Shown here: positions 26,328 through 34,564 of the stretch, piece by piece
Layout: each line of letters begins with the position of its first letter
Position numbering within the stretch: position 1 is the first letter of the stretch
Source: Streptomyces sp. QL37
Lineage (GTDB): Bacteria; Actinomycetota; Actinomycetes; Streptomycetales; Streptomycetaceae
DNA length: 64,000 nucleotides
Assembly: GCF_002941025.1 (NCBI RefSeq)
Contig: NZ_PTJS01000001.1
Location: 7,392,605-7,456,604, forward strand
Reading direction: 5' to 3'
Program-made: the position numbers and the translations under genes
Notes under the pieces: generated by a model
The model's database searches: none
Told to the model about the DNA's origin: nothing
The model's input: only the letters and a program-made list of their open reading frames with translations

Positions 26328-26474
26328 TCAGGGGATCAACGGCGGGCGGTCCGTGCCCCGGCCGTCGTCGGGGCGCGGCCTGCCGGGCGTGCCGTCCTCA
26401 CGGATGACCTCACCCGGGACCACCTTCCCGTCGGGCCGGTGGATACGGGCCTGCTGGAAGGCGTCGGAGAGGCC

Positions 26475-26658
26475 GCCCGGCAGGCCGCGCCCCGACGACG
26501 GCCGGGGCACGGACCGCCCGCCGTTGATCCCCTGAGCCGACAGCCGACAGCCGACAGCCGACAGCCGCCGGATGCGTTGATCCTCTGAGCGACAGCCGCC
26601 GGACGACCAAGAGCCGCGGGCCGCGACACACGTTCTGTGTCGCGGCCCGCGGCTCTTG
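26475..26658 (+). repeat. direct second copy of the fxsA 3' end, repeats and terminator
   Basis: From 26475 the sequence again matches fxsA from 26051 in direct orientation: the last 61 coding bases with the stop (26533-26535), four GCCGACA units (26536-26563), the unique stretch and the hairpin. The junction with the inverted segment shares GCCCGG (26475-26480). The hairpin loop is CGTTC here, the reverse complement of the first loop. Confidence 0.95.
26609..26657. terminator. 22-bp hairpin, rbpA-proximal terminator copy
   Basis: Arms 26609-26630 and 26636-26657 are perfect complements around CGTTC, followed on the plus side by GATCTTT. It stands 21 bases beyond the rbpA stop and should end the rbpA transcript, and fxsA read-through. 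Confidence 0.85.
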
Positions 26659-26678
26659 ATCTTTGCGGTGATACGCGG

Positions 26679-27053
26679 TCAGGCAGACTTCCTGCTGTCC
26701 CGCGGGTGTACGGCGATGTTCATGGCACCGGAGCGCAGAACCGCCAGCCTCTCGGCCAGCACCTCCTCGAGCTCCTCACGCGTACGCCGCTCCATGAGCA
26801 TGTCCCAGTGCGTACGCGCAGGCTTGCCCTTCTTCTCCTCGGGGCCATCCCCGTCCACCAGAAGTGCCGTGGCGCCGCACGCCTTGCACTCCCACTCCGC
26901 CGGAATTTCCGCCTCTACCGAGAACGGCATCTCAAATCGATGTCCGTTCTGGCATGCGTACTCCACCGCCTGGCGCGGGGCCAGATCGATGCCGCGGTCC
27001 GTCTCGTAGCTGGTAACCACGAGTCGCGTACCGCGGAGAGCTCGCTCACTCAT
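26679..27053 (-). CDS. rbpA: RNA polymerase-binding protein RbpA
   Basis: A 124-residue actinobacterial RNA polymerase-binding protein that stabilises initiation by the principal sigma factor HrdB. The central zinc-binding core has Cys34, His38, Cys56 and Cys59 (ACQNGH and ECKACG), and the C-terminal half holds the sigma-interaction helix (RTREELEEVLAERLAVLRSG). Length is standard. The ATG at 27053 has a GGGAGG site nine bases upstream. A SigR-type promoter lies about 60-90 bases upstream, matching the known thiol-stress control of this gene. Convergent with fxsA. Confidence 0.97.
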   Translation of the reverse strand: MSERALRGTRLVVTSYETDRGIDLAPRQAVEYACQNGHRFEMPFSVEAEIPAEWECKACGATALLVDGDGPEEKKGKPARTHWDMLMERRTREELEEVLAERLAVLRSGAMNIAVHPRDSRKSA

Positions 27054-27113
27054 GAATCGTGCCTCCCGGGCTTGTCGCCCACAGGACAGGTGTCGCTGTC
27101 GTCGTCATCCGGT

Positions 27114-27141
27114 CAACGTCCGGTCGGCGGTAAAGATTCCC
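27114..27141 (-). promoter_or_regulatory. SigR-type promoter of rbpA
   Basis: On the minus strand GGGAAT (complement of 27136-27141) is followed after exactly 18 bases by GTTG (complement of 27114-27117), the consensus GGGAAT-N18-GTT of the thiol-oxidative-stress sigma factor SigR. rbpA is an established SigR target in S. coelicolor. Confidence 0.88.
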
Positions 27142-27317
27142 GTTGCCGGTCATGCGTCGCCCGTCGTGCCGCTGCTTGGTCTGGGTCTACTACCCACCGG
27201 TGCCCGGTTTGTCACCTCTGGTCGAAGTTGTCACCCAACGGTTCGGCTTCTTCCACTCGCAGTAACGGTCCGCCGAGCACACCAAAGGCGTACACTACCG
27301 GCCTTTCACTTCAACGT

Positions 27318-28682
27318 CTAAATCCGGTCCGGCACGGGATTGCCCGCGGCGGCCACCGCGGCCCGTACGGGAACCCTCGCCAGGAGCACCGAGCCGAGCG
27401 CGAAGAAGAGCACCAGGGACAGGATCGCGTCCCGGTAACTGCCGGTCAGCTGATAGCCGAGACCGAAGACCAGAGGCCCCAGCCAGCTGAGTCCCCGGTC
27501 GCTCATCTCGTAGGCGGAGAAGTACTCGGCCTCCTTGCCGCGCGGGACCAGGTGCGAGAACAGCGACCGCGAGAGGGCCTGGCTGCCGCCCATCACGAGG
27601 CCGATCGCGGCCGCCAGGACGTAGAAGAAGACCGGCGCGTCGGCGGGCAGCACGTAAGCGGCGGCGAGGATCAGCGTCCAGACGGCCAGCGAGGCGAGAA
27701 TCGTGCGCTTCGCCCCGTACGCCCGGGCGAGCCGCCCCATCCCCAGCGCCCCCGCCACCGCCAGGACCTGCACGAGCAGGACCGCCGTGATCAGGGTCGT
27801 CTGGTCGAGGCCGAGCTCCTCGGAGCCGTACAGCGACGCCTGGGAGATCACCGTCTGGATGCCGTCGTTGTAGACCAGATAGGCGAGCAGGAAGGCCAGG
27901 GTGAGCGGGTGGCGGCGCATGTCGCGCAGCGTCGCCCGAAGCTGCCGCCAGCCGGAGCCCACCGCGCCGTCGCCGCCCGGTGCCACCCTGCGGTCACGCA
28001 GTCGGCGCAGGGGCACGAGGGAGAAGGCGCCCCACCACACACCCGCCGAGGCGATGCAGATCCGGACCGCGTCGGGCTCGGACAGCCCGAAGGAGTCGTG
28101 GCCCGTGTAGAGGACCAGGTTCAGGACGAGGACGAAGGCGCCCGAGGTGTAGCCGAAGGCCCAGCCGCGGGAGGAGACCGCGTCGCGTTCCTCGGGCGTG
28201 GCGATCTGGGGGAGGTACGCGTTGTAGAGGGCCATCGACACGGAGATGGACGCGTTCGCGACGATCAGCAGGAAGGCGCCCAGCAGATAGCGGTGCCCGT
28301 CCAGGAAGAACATGCAGGCCGTCGCCGTCGCACCCGTGTACGCGGCCGCCGCGAGCAGGGGCTTCTTGCGTCCCGTGCGGTCCGCCGCCGCGCCCACGAC
28401 GGGCATGACGATCACGGCCGCCACGATGGAGGCCGACACCGCGTACGCGAAGAGCGACCCGGCCCGCACGGGTATGCCCAGCGGATGCACGAACCCGTCG
28501 GCGTCGGCCGCCGCCTTGGCGATCGACGTCAGATAGGGGCCGAGGAAGACCGTGAGGACGCTGGTGGAATACACGGAGCACGCGAAGTCGTAGAAATACC
28601 AGCCGCGTTGCTCGCGTCTGCGGCCGGCGGCCTCGGCCGGCGGTCCCGACGGATCCTCCGCCCCTGCGATGTCGGTGCTCAC
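27318..28682 (-). CDS. MFS transporter, Atg22/UMF1-like
   Basis: A 454-residue, 12-helix transporter. The opening WYFYDFACSVYSTSVLTVFL, PVVGAAADRTGRKKP, a YNAYLP segment and GSQALSRSLFSHLVPRGKEA are typical of the UMF1/Atg22-like group of major facilitators. In yeast the relatives export amino acids from the vacuole; the bacterial substrate is unknown. The start is GTG at 28682. The GDPD gene upstream on the same strand ends 46 bases away, suggesting one transcript from the YczE gene through GDPD to this gene. Confidence 0.88.
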   Translation of the reverse strand: MSTDIAGAEDPSGPPAEAAGRRREQRGWYFYDFACSVYSTSVLTVFLGPYLTSIAKAAADADGFVHPLGIPVRAGSLFAYAVSASIVAAVIVMPVVGAAADRTGRKKPLLAAAAYTGATATACMFFLDGHRYLLGAFLLIVANASISVSMALYNAYLPQIATPEERDAVSSRGWAFGYTSGAFVLVLNLVLYTGHDSFGLSEPDAVRICIASAGVWWGAFSLVPLRRLRDRRVAPGGDGAVGSGWRQLRATLRDMRRHPLTLAFLLAYLVYNDGIQTVISQASLYGSEELGLDQTTLITAVLLVQVLAVAGALGMGRLARAYGAKRTILASLAVWTLILAAAYVLPADAPVFFYVLAAAIGLVMGGSQALSRSLFSHLVPRGKEAEYFSAYEMSDRGLSWLGPLVFGLGYQLTGSYRDAILSLVLFFALGSVLLARVPVRAAVAAAGNPVPDRI

Positions 28683-28728
28683 GCCGCGCCCCCTCGTTCG
28701 TCCTGTGCGGACGCGGCGGGTCCCGGCG

Positions 28729-29502
28729 TCAGGCCCAGGCCCCCCGCTCGCTCAGCACCGTGCGCAGCGTCTCGATGTGATCGGTCATGATGCCATCCAC
28801 CCCGAGGTCCAGGAGGGCCGCCATCCGTTCCGGTTCGTTGACCGTCCAGACGTGGACCTGCAGGCCGCGCGCGTGCGCCGTGCGGACGAAGGCCCGGTCG
28901 ACGACACGGACGCCGTTCTGGCTCTCCGGGACCTGCGCGCATACCGCGCCCGCCCGGAGCGCGGCCGGGATGCCGTACGAGCGCAGCCGCAGGCCCAGCA
29001 CGCCGCGCACCCCGTACGAGGTGGCCAGGCGGGGGCCCGCGAGACGATGGGCCCTGGCCACGCGCGCCTCGGAGAACGACCCCACGCAGACCCGGTCCCA
29101 CGCGCCGGTCCTGCGGATCAGTTCGACGAGCGGGGCGAGGGCGGGCTCCGCCTTGATGTCCACGTTCCACCGGGCGTCGGGGAACTCCTCCAGCAGTTCC
29201 TCGAAGAGCGGCAGCGGCTCGCTGCCGGCCACCCTGGCCCGGCTCACCTCGCTCCAGGGCAGCCCGGCTATCCGCCCCCGGGAGTCCGTCACCCGGTCCA
29301 GGGTCGCGTCGTGGAAGGCGACCAGGCGGCCGTCCGCCGTGGCGTGCACATCGGTCTCGAAGTAGCGGTAGCCGACGCCGGCCGCTCGCCGGAACGCGGC
29401 TGCGGTGTTCTCCATGCCGTCCGCGGCCCCGCCCCGGTGGGCGAAGGGAATCGTCGAGGGATGGTCCAGATAGGGGTGGCGCCCCTGAGTCGCTGCGGTC
29501 AC
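28729..29502 (-). CDS. glycerophosphodiester phosphodiesterase
   Basis: A 257-residue GDPD-family enzyme with no signal peptide. Catalytic residues are in AHRGG, ENTAAAF, the metal pair ETDVHATADG, and VAFHDATLDRVT. It would hydrolyse glycerophosphodiesters to glycerol-3-phosphate and an alcohol, recycling membrane phospholipid head groups. The start is GTG at 29502, overlapping the stop of the YczE-like gene (GTGA), so the two are translationally coupled. Confidence 0.92.
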   Translation of the reverse strand: MTAATQGRHPYLDHPSTIPFAHRGGAADGMENTAAAFRRAAGVGYRYFETDVHATADGRLVAFHDATLDRVTDSRGRIAGLPWSEVSRARVAGSEPLPLFEELLEEFPDARWNVDIKAEPALAPLVELIRRTGAWDRVCVGSFSEARVARAHRLAGPRLATSYGVRGVLGLRLRSYGIPAALRAGAVCAQVPESQNGVRVVDRAFVRTAHARGLQVHVWTVNEPERMAALLDLGVDGIMTDHIETLRTVLSERGAWA

Positions 29503-30167
29503 CGCGGAAGTATCGCCTCTCGCGGTGTCCCCGCGGCGACGGGCACCGTGCGGGCTCCTGGCGCGGGGAGGTCGAACACGCGCAGGAAGAACTGGGCGAG
29601 CGGACCGATGGCCAGGGCGTAGAGGACCGTTCCGACTCCCAGTGAACCGCCGAGCAGGAAGCCGGTCACGACCACCGCCACCTCGATCGCCGTACGCACC
29701 AGCCTGATGGAACGGCCCGTGAGCCGGTTCAGGCCCGTCATCAGGCCGTCGCGCGGCCCGGGACCGAAGCGCGCGGATATGTACAGGCCCGTGGCGACCC
29801 CGTTGAGCACGATGCCCGCGGCCATCACCGGGATCTGCGCCCCGAGACCGTGCACATCCGGTACGAGGGCGAGCGTGCCGTCCATCGCGATGCCGACGGC
29901 GAAGACGTTGGAGACGGTGCCGAGCCCCGGGCGCTGGCGGATCGGGATCCACAGCAGCAGCACGACCGCCCCGACGATGATCGATACGACCCCGATGGAG
30001 ATGCCCGTCCGCTCGGCGAGGCCCTGGTGCAGCACGCCCCACGGTTCGAGTCCGAGCCCGGCGCGGACCAGCAGCGCGGAACTCGCCCCGTAGAGGGCGA
30101 GGCCCACGTAGAGGTGGGCCAGCCGCCGGGCGAGCCGGGTGCCGCTCCGGGAGGTGATGTCGGACAA
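29499..30167 (-). CDS. YczE/YyaS/YitT-family membrane protein
   Basis: A 222-residue membrane protein with five or six hydrophobic segments. Family wording: LYVGLALYGASSALLVRAGL, LEPWGVLHQGLAERTG, and RFGPGPRDGLMTGL. The role is unknown. TTG at 30167 was chosen because AGGGGG stands six bases upstream; the GTG at 30209 would put unlike sequence at the N-terminus and overlap the promoter. It is divergent from a MocR regulator, a pairing known in Actinobacteria, which suggests direct control. Confidence 0.85.
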   Translation of the reverse strand: MSDITSRSGTRLARRLAHLYVGLALYGASSALLVRAGLGLEPWGVLHQGLAERTGISIGVVSIIVGAVVLLLWIPIRQRPGLGTVSNVFAVGIAMDGTLALVPDVHGLGAQIPVMAAGIVLNGVATGLYISARFGPGPRDGLMTGLNRLTGRSIRLVRTAIEVAVVVTGFLLGGSLGVGTVLYALAIGPLAQFFLRVFDLPAPGARTVPVAAGTPREAILPR

Positions 30168-30220
30168 GTGGTGCCCCCTGTGTGGTGGTAGTGGACTGAC
30201 GCATGTCACTCTGTGGCAGG

Positions 30221-30247
30221 GGATTGGCTGCCAACTATGGCCAATCC
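30221..30247. promoter_or_regulatory. operator dyad between the YczE-like gene and mocR
   Basis: GGATTGGC (30221-30228) and GCCAATCC (30240-30247) form a perfect 8-base inverted repeat with an 11-base spacer, centred between the divergent genes. The spacer holds A/T-rich sequence that can serve as a -10 box in either direction. Confidence 0.65.
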
Positions 30248-30268
30248 GAGGAAGGTGGACTGATTCAC

Positions 30269-31768
30269 ATGGCGCAGTGGACCTCGACCGTCGGCGCGGC
30301 GCAGCTCGCCCGCCAGCTCCAGAGCCAACAGGCGCGCCCCCTGCCGCCGGGTTCGCGTAAGCCGCCCGCCTACCGCGCCCTGGCCGACGGTGTGCGTCTG
30401 CTCGTCCTGGAGGGCCGGGTCCCGGTCGCCGCGCGGCTTCCCGCCGAACGGGAGCTCGCGCTGGCCCTGTCCCTCAGCCGGACCACCGTCGCCGCGGCGT
30501 ACGAGGCGCTGCGGGCGGAGGGGTTCCTGGAGTCGCGCCGCGGCGCCGGGAGCTGGACCGCGGTCCCCGCGGGCAACCCGCTGCCCGCCCGGGGGCTCGA
30601 ACCGCTGCCCCCGGAGTCGCTCGGGTCGATGATCGACCTGGGATGCGCCTCGCTGCCCGCCCCTGAGCCCTGGCTGACCCGGGCCGTCCAGGGCGCCTTG
30701 GAGGAGCTGCCGCCGTACGCCCATACGCATGGTGACTACCCGGCCGGCCTTCCCGCGCTGAGGCAGATGATCGCGGACCGTTACACCGGTCACGGCATCC
30801 CCACGATGCCCGAACAGATCATGGTCACCACCGGGGCGATGGGTGCCATCGACGCCATCTGCCATCTCTTCGCCGGGCGCGGTGAGCGCATCGCCGTGGA
30901 GTCCCCGAGCTACGCCAACATCCTCCAGCTCATGCGCGAGTCGGGCGCCAGGCTGGTGCCCGTGGCGATGGAGGAGGGCCTCGGTGGCTGGGACATGAAC
31001 CGCTGGCGCCAGGTCCTGCGGGACGCCGCCCCGAGGCTGGCCTACGTCGTCGCCGACTTCCACAACCCCACCGGCGCCCTCGCCGACGAGCAGCAGCGCC
31101 GCGCCCTGGTCGAGGCCGCGCGGTCGGCGGGCACGGTCCTGGTGGTCGACGAGACCATGCACGAACTGCGGCTGGACGCGGATGTCGAGATGCCCCGCAG
31201 GGTCTGTGCCTTCGACCCGGCGGGCAGCACCGTCCTGACCGTCGGCTCCGCGAGCAAGGCCTTCTGGGCCGGCATGCGGATCGGCTGGGTGCGGGCGGCG
31301 CCCGACGTCATCCGCAGCCTGGTCGCTGCGCGCGCGTACGCCGACATGGGGACTCCCGTGCTGGAACAGCTCGCCATCAACTGGCTGCTGCGGACGGGCG
31401 GCTGGGAGCAGGCCGTGGAGGTCCGGCGCGAGCAGGCCCGGGCGAACAGGGACGACCTGGTGCGCGCCGTGCGCCGGGAGCTGCCGACGTGGGAGTTCGA
31501 GGTGCCGGCCGGTGGTCTCACCCTGTGGGTGCGCAGCGGCGGGCTCTCCGGATCCCGGCTGGCCGTGGCGGGCGAACGGGTCGGCGTCCGCGTCCCGTCG
31601 GGGCCCCGGTTCGGGGTCGACGGCGCCTTCGAGGGCTATGTGCGGCTGCCGTTCACGGTGGGCGGCCCGGTGGCCGACGAGGCGGCGCTGCGGCTGGCCG
31701 CCGCCGCCGAGCTGGTCGGTTCCGGTGCGAGCGCCGGCGCCGAGGCGCCCCGGACCTTCGTGGCCTGA
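30269..31768 (+). CDS. MocR-type regulator (GntR HTH plus aminotransferase domain)
   Basis: A 499-residue two-domain regulator. The GntR winged helix covers about residues 30-105 (ARLPAERELALALSLSRTTV, AAAYEALRAEGFLESRRGAG). The rest is a fold-type I aminotransferase domain with the PLP lysine in VGSASKAFWAGMRIGWVR, DFHNPTGALADE and VVDETMHEL. MocR proteins use PLP or PLP-adducts as effectors. The ATG at 30269 was chosen; the ribosome site is weak (GAGGAAGG lies 15 or more bases upstream). It probably controls the divergent YczE-like operon through the dyad between them. Confidence 0.92.
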   Translation: MAQWTSTVGAAQLARQLQSQQARPLPPGSRKPPAYRALADGVRLLVLEGRVPVAARLPAERELALALSLSRTTVAAAYEALRAEGFLESRRGAGSWTAVPAGNPLPARGLEPLPPESLGSMIDLGCASLPAPEPWLTRAVQGALEELPPYAHTHGDYPAGLPALRQMIADRYTGHGIPTMPEQIMVTTGAMGAIDAICHLFAGRGERIAVESPSYANILQLMRESGARLVPVAMEEGLGGWDMNRWRQVLRDAAPRLAYVVADFHNPTGALADEQQRRALVEAARSAGTVLVVDETMHELRLDADVEMPRRVCAFDPAGSTVLTVGSASKAFWAGMRIGWVRAAPDVIRSLVAARAYADMGTPVLEQLAINWLLRTGGWEQAVEVRREQARANRDDLVRAVRRELPTWEFEVPAGGLTLWVRSGGLSGSRLAVAGERVGVRVPSGPRFGVDGAFEGYVRLPFTVGGPVADEAALRLAAAAELVGSGASAGAEAPRTFVA

Positions 31769-31780
31769 GGCGCCCCGACG

Positions 31781-33382
31781 TCACCCCTCCGCGACGGCGG
31801 GCGTCCCGACGAGCTGCTCCGTGTGCACGGCCACGGGCTCGGCGGTGTCCTCCGGCGCGGCCTTCCCGACGGCCGGCGCCCCACCCGGGAGCAGATCGAG
31901 CACCGCCTGCCGGTGGGCCTCGCTCGTGGCGTCGTCGTACGGGTCCGGGGTGGCCGGCACCTGGAGCCGGAGGACCGGCCCGGTGCCCAGCCGGGTGTAG
32001 CCGCGCCCCGGCGGGACGTCGGGGGTGGGCGTGGTGTGCGGCTGGGTGCCCAGGACCGCCTCGATCTGTTCCCGGTCGGCGGGGCCGAGGACGGCGCGCG
32101 CTCTGGTGTGGGTCCGCACGGTCTCGGTGAGGGCGTCCAGGCTGTCGAACTGGTCCGCGACCACGACCGTCACCCCTGCGGCGCGGCCGTGCCGCAGCGG
32201 CACCTGGAGGAGCTCCTGCGGATCCTGCCTGCCGTCGGCGGCCGCCAGGTGCCCCAGCGCGCTCGGGCGGTCCAGCAGGATCCAGAGGGGACGCTTGATG
32301 TCCTCGGGTTCGGGGTGCCCGGCCTGGCGGGCCCGGTTGGCGGCGATGAGTCTGCGCTCGGTCTCGTGCGCCGCCCATTCGAGCGTCGCGAGAGCCCCGG
32401 CCAGCCCGCACTCCACGGCCAGTACGCCGTCCCGGCCCGTCAGGAAGCCGTACTCGCCGGTGCCGCCGCCCTCGACGACCAGGATGTCGCCGTGCTGGAG
32501 AGCCTGCAGGGCGAGCGAACGCATCAGGGTCGTGGTGCCGCTGCCGGGGTGTCCGGCGATCAGCAGATGGGGTTCCGTCGAGCGGGCCCCGGTCCGCCAG
32601 ATCACGGGAGAGGCGTCCCGAGTCACGTCGCCGTCCTGGACCGGGACGGTGCGCCGGACCGCCTCGGCGTCGGTGAAGCCGAGCACGGTCTCGCCGGGCG
32701 CGGTGACGAAGCGCTGGGCGGCGATCGTGGTGGGGAGCGCGGTGAGCACGGTCATGAGGAGGTGGTTGCTCTCCTCGTCCCAGGCGAAGTGGTACTCGCG
32801 GCCCCGGCCGGACTTGGCGTGGAGCACCTGCTCCACCCGGGCCCGGGACGCGGGATCTCCGTCGGTGAAGTACGCCGGGTAGTTCACCTGGAGCCGGGTG
32901 AGACGCCCGTTGCCGTCGAACTCGTACGACGTGCCGAAGGCCTTCTCCCAGTCGCCGCCGTGGGAGAACAGCGGACCGGGGTCGTCGGCCACGGAGAAGT
33001 GCGGCACCAGCGCCTCGTACAGCGCCTGGAGCCGTGCGGTCTCCGCCTCGGCGGGGCCGGTGCTCGCGGGGGTGCGGTCGCGCCCCCGCCACGCGGCAGC
33101 GCCCATCACCGAGATGAGGGCCAGCAGGGGCCCGTAGGGGATGAGCGCCACCGCCAGTACGCAGGCCGCGACGAGGAACAGCACGTGTCCGCGCCGGTCC
33201 TTGGGTGTCGCGGCCCACTTCTGCCGCCCTGCTCCCGCCAGCAGTCGCAGACCACGGGTGACCGTGATCAGCGGATGGAGGACGTCGGTGGCGTTGTCGG
33301 CGGCCGTGCGCGCGATCTCGCGACTGCGGGTGATCGAAGCACTGCCGCTCCTGAGGATGCGGGGGAGTGGTCGCCGGGCCAC
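31781..33382 (-). CDS. FtsK/TraB-like P-loop membrane protein
   Basis: A 533-residue protein with a basic N-terminus, two membrane segments (about residues 67-97) and a P-loop domain. Walker A is AGHPGSGTTTLMRSLA (about 275-290), and Walker B is probably LWILLDRP. The layout of N-terminal membrane helices plus an ATPase resembles FtsK/SpoIIIE and the TraB DNA pumps of Streptomyces plasmids, though it lacks a recognisable gamma domain. No relaxase, Rep or integrase gene is nearby, so it seems resident. A 64-residue membrane protein gene lies 37 bases upstream on the same strand and is probably co-transcribed. Confidence 0.78.
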   Translation of the reverse strand: MARRPLPRILRSGSASITRSREIARTAADNATDVLHPLITVTRGLRLLAGAGRQKWAATPKDRRGHVLFLVAACVLAVALIPYGPLLALISVMGAAAWRGRDRTPASTGPAEAETARLQALYEALVPHFSVADDPGPLFSHGGDWEKAFGTSYEFDGNGRLTRLQVNYPAYFTDGDPASRARVEQVLHAKSGRGREYHFAWDEESNHLLMTVLTALPTTIAAQRFVTAPGETVLGFTDAEAVRRTVPVQDGDVTRDASPVIWRTGARSTEPHLLIAGHPGSGTTTLMRSLALQALQHGDILVVEGGGTGEYGFLTGRDGVLAVECGLAGALATLEWAAHETERRLIAANRARQAGHPEPEDIKRPLWILLDRPSALGHLAAADGRQDPQELLQVPLRHGRAAGVTVVVADQFDSLDALTETVRTHTRARAVLGPADREQIEAVLGTQPHTTPTPDVPPGRGYTRLGTGPVLRLQVPATPDPYDDATSEAHRQAVLDLLPGGAPAVGKAAPEDTAEPVAVHTEQLVGTPAVAEG

Positions 33383-33419
33383 GTCGGTCTCCTGGAGAGG
33401 TGGGAGCGGTTTCGGAGCG

Positions 33420-33614
33420 TCAGAACTTGATCCCGCCCAGCATGCTGGCGAGGCTGGCCCCGCCTGCCGTGATGCTGGGGGCGATGGCTGTGCCGGCCAG
33501 GTAGAAGCCGAACAGAGCGCAGATGAGGGCGTGGGACGCCTTGAGCCCGTCCTTCTTGAAGAACAGGAAGACGATGATGCCGAGCAGTACCACGCCCGAG
33601 ATGGAGAGGATCAT
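33420..33614 (-). CDS. small two-helix membrane protein
   Basis: A 64-residue protein with two hydrophobic helices (LSISGVVLLGIIVFLFF and ALICALFGFYLAG) joined by FKKDGLKASH, and a Gly/Ser-rich end. The ATG at 33614 has an AGGAG site. Its size and place beside a P-loop pump recall SpdB-type spread proteins of Streptomyces plasmids, but no sequence identity can be claimed. First gene of a two-gene unit with the P-loop protein. Confidence 0.75.
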   Translation of the reverse strand: MILSISGVVLLGIIVFLFFKKDGLKASHALICALFGFYLAGTAIAPSITAGGASLASMLGGIKF

Positions 33615-33941
33615 GAGCGGTTCTCCTGGTTGAGGGGACAGTCACCATGAGTACTTCCAGGATCACAAGATGTACCTATACGATAAAAGGTGCAACTGAG
33701 TGAATATCATTCGTTTTCACCCGGTCGGGGGCGAAAAGGCGGATGCCCGGGAGCTCCGTGAACCACGCAGGCCCGGTCCTCACCGGAAAGTGACGTCGGC
33801 GGTGTGATCCCCCGCCGGTCCTGGGCAGGCTGAGGACTGCCCCGGAGCAGTACTCTGTCGATTCACTCGTACGGCCCCCGCCGTACCTCCCCACCAGGTC
33901 AGCGACCGCGACGACAACGGCAATGGAAGGCGGCCCCTCCG
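33615..33941. other. A/T-rich divergent promoter region
   Basis: The stretch 33655-33720 is unusually A/T-rich for this genome and includes the small dyad GAAT-ATC-ATTC at 33701-33711 and a minus-strand TATAGG. It is probably the promoter of the small membrane protein gene, and the right half that of the ankyrin gene. No gene seen. Confidence 0.4.
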
Positions 33942-34334
33942 ATGAGCGAGACCCCGGACCCCGAGGTGATCGAGCTGGCGACCAAGGTCTTCGACCTGGC
34001 CCGCCGGGGCGAGAGCGACGCGCTCGCCGCCTACGTCGACGCGGGTGTCCCCGCGAACCTCACCAACGACCGGGGCGACTCCCTGCTCATGCTCGCCGCC
34101 TACCACGGTCACGCACCCGCCGTCGTCGCGCTCGCGGGCCGTGGTGCCGACCCGGACCGGGCCAACGACCGGGGGCAGACCCCGTTGGCCGGAGCCGTTT
34201 TCAAGGGGGAGCGCGAAGTGATCGACGCGCTGCTCTCGGCGGGGGCCGATCCGTCCGCCGGAACTCCCTCCGCCGTGGACACCGCGCGCATGTTCGGCAA
34301 GGACGACCTGCTGGAACTCTTCGGTGCGCGCTGA
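33942..34334 (+). CDS. ankyrin-repeat protein
   Basis: A 130-residue soluble protein made of about three ankyrin repeats: LTNDRGDSLLMLAAYHGHAP, RANDRGQTPLAGAVFKGERE and a partial third (DALLSAGADPSAGTPSAVDT). The usual TPLxxA and GADP consensus positions are present. It probably acts as a protein-binding module; the partner is unknown. It stands alone on the plus strand, divergent from the P-loop unit. Confidence 0.88.
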   Translation: MSETPDPEVIELATKVFDLARRGESDALAAYVDAGVPANLTNDRGDSLLMLAAYHGHAPAVVALAGRGADPDRANDRGQTPLAGAVFKGEREVIDALLSAGADPSAGTPSAVDTARMFGKDDLLELFGAR

Positions 34335-34440
34335 GAAGCCGGCCGGCCGGTGCGTCGTAAATGTGGTCGCGTCGGCGAAATGGCTGGGTCATCATGACGT
34401 CGCGGGTCCGTTCCGGACCACCGACGAGAGGCAGAGGAAG

Positions 34441-34494
34441 ATGAGCACCAGGCAGAAGACGGCAGTCGGCCGATCATGTTGCTGCGCGGCCTAG
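34441..34494 (+). CDS. 17-residue polycysteine upstream ORF
   Basis: ATG at 34441 is preceded by AGAGGAAG and the frame stops with TAG after 17 residues, MSTRQKTAVGRSCCCAA. Codons 13-15 are TGT-TGC-TGC, three consecutive cysteines just before the stop. It lies 70 bases upstream of the HEAT-repeat gene. In mycobacteria, upstream ORFs ending in a Cys run attenuate downstream genes in response to cysteine supply; this ORF has the same layout. That the peptide itself is functional is unlikely. Confidence 0.6.
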   Translation: MSTRQKTAVGRSCCCAA

Positions 34495-34564
34495 GGGATG
34501 TCACCCCGGCACATGGAACAGCACAGTCCCGGTCGCGTCGACAGCTTGATGTGAGGCTTTCCCC

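Noticed and set aside
26353..26535. Small plus-strand ORF ending with the fxsA C-terminus
   Set aside because: It is made of an inverted segment joined to a direct copy of the fxsA end; no ribosome site and no start of its own.
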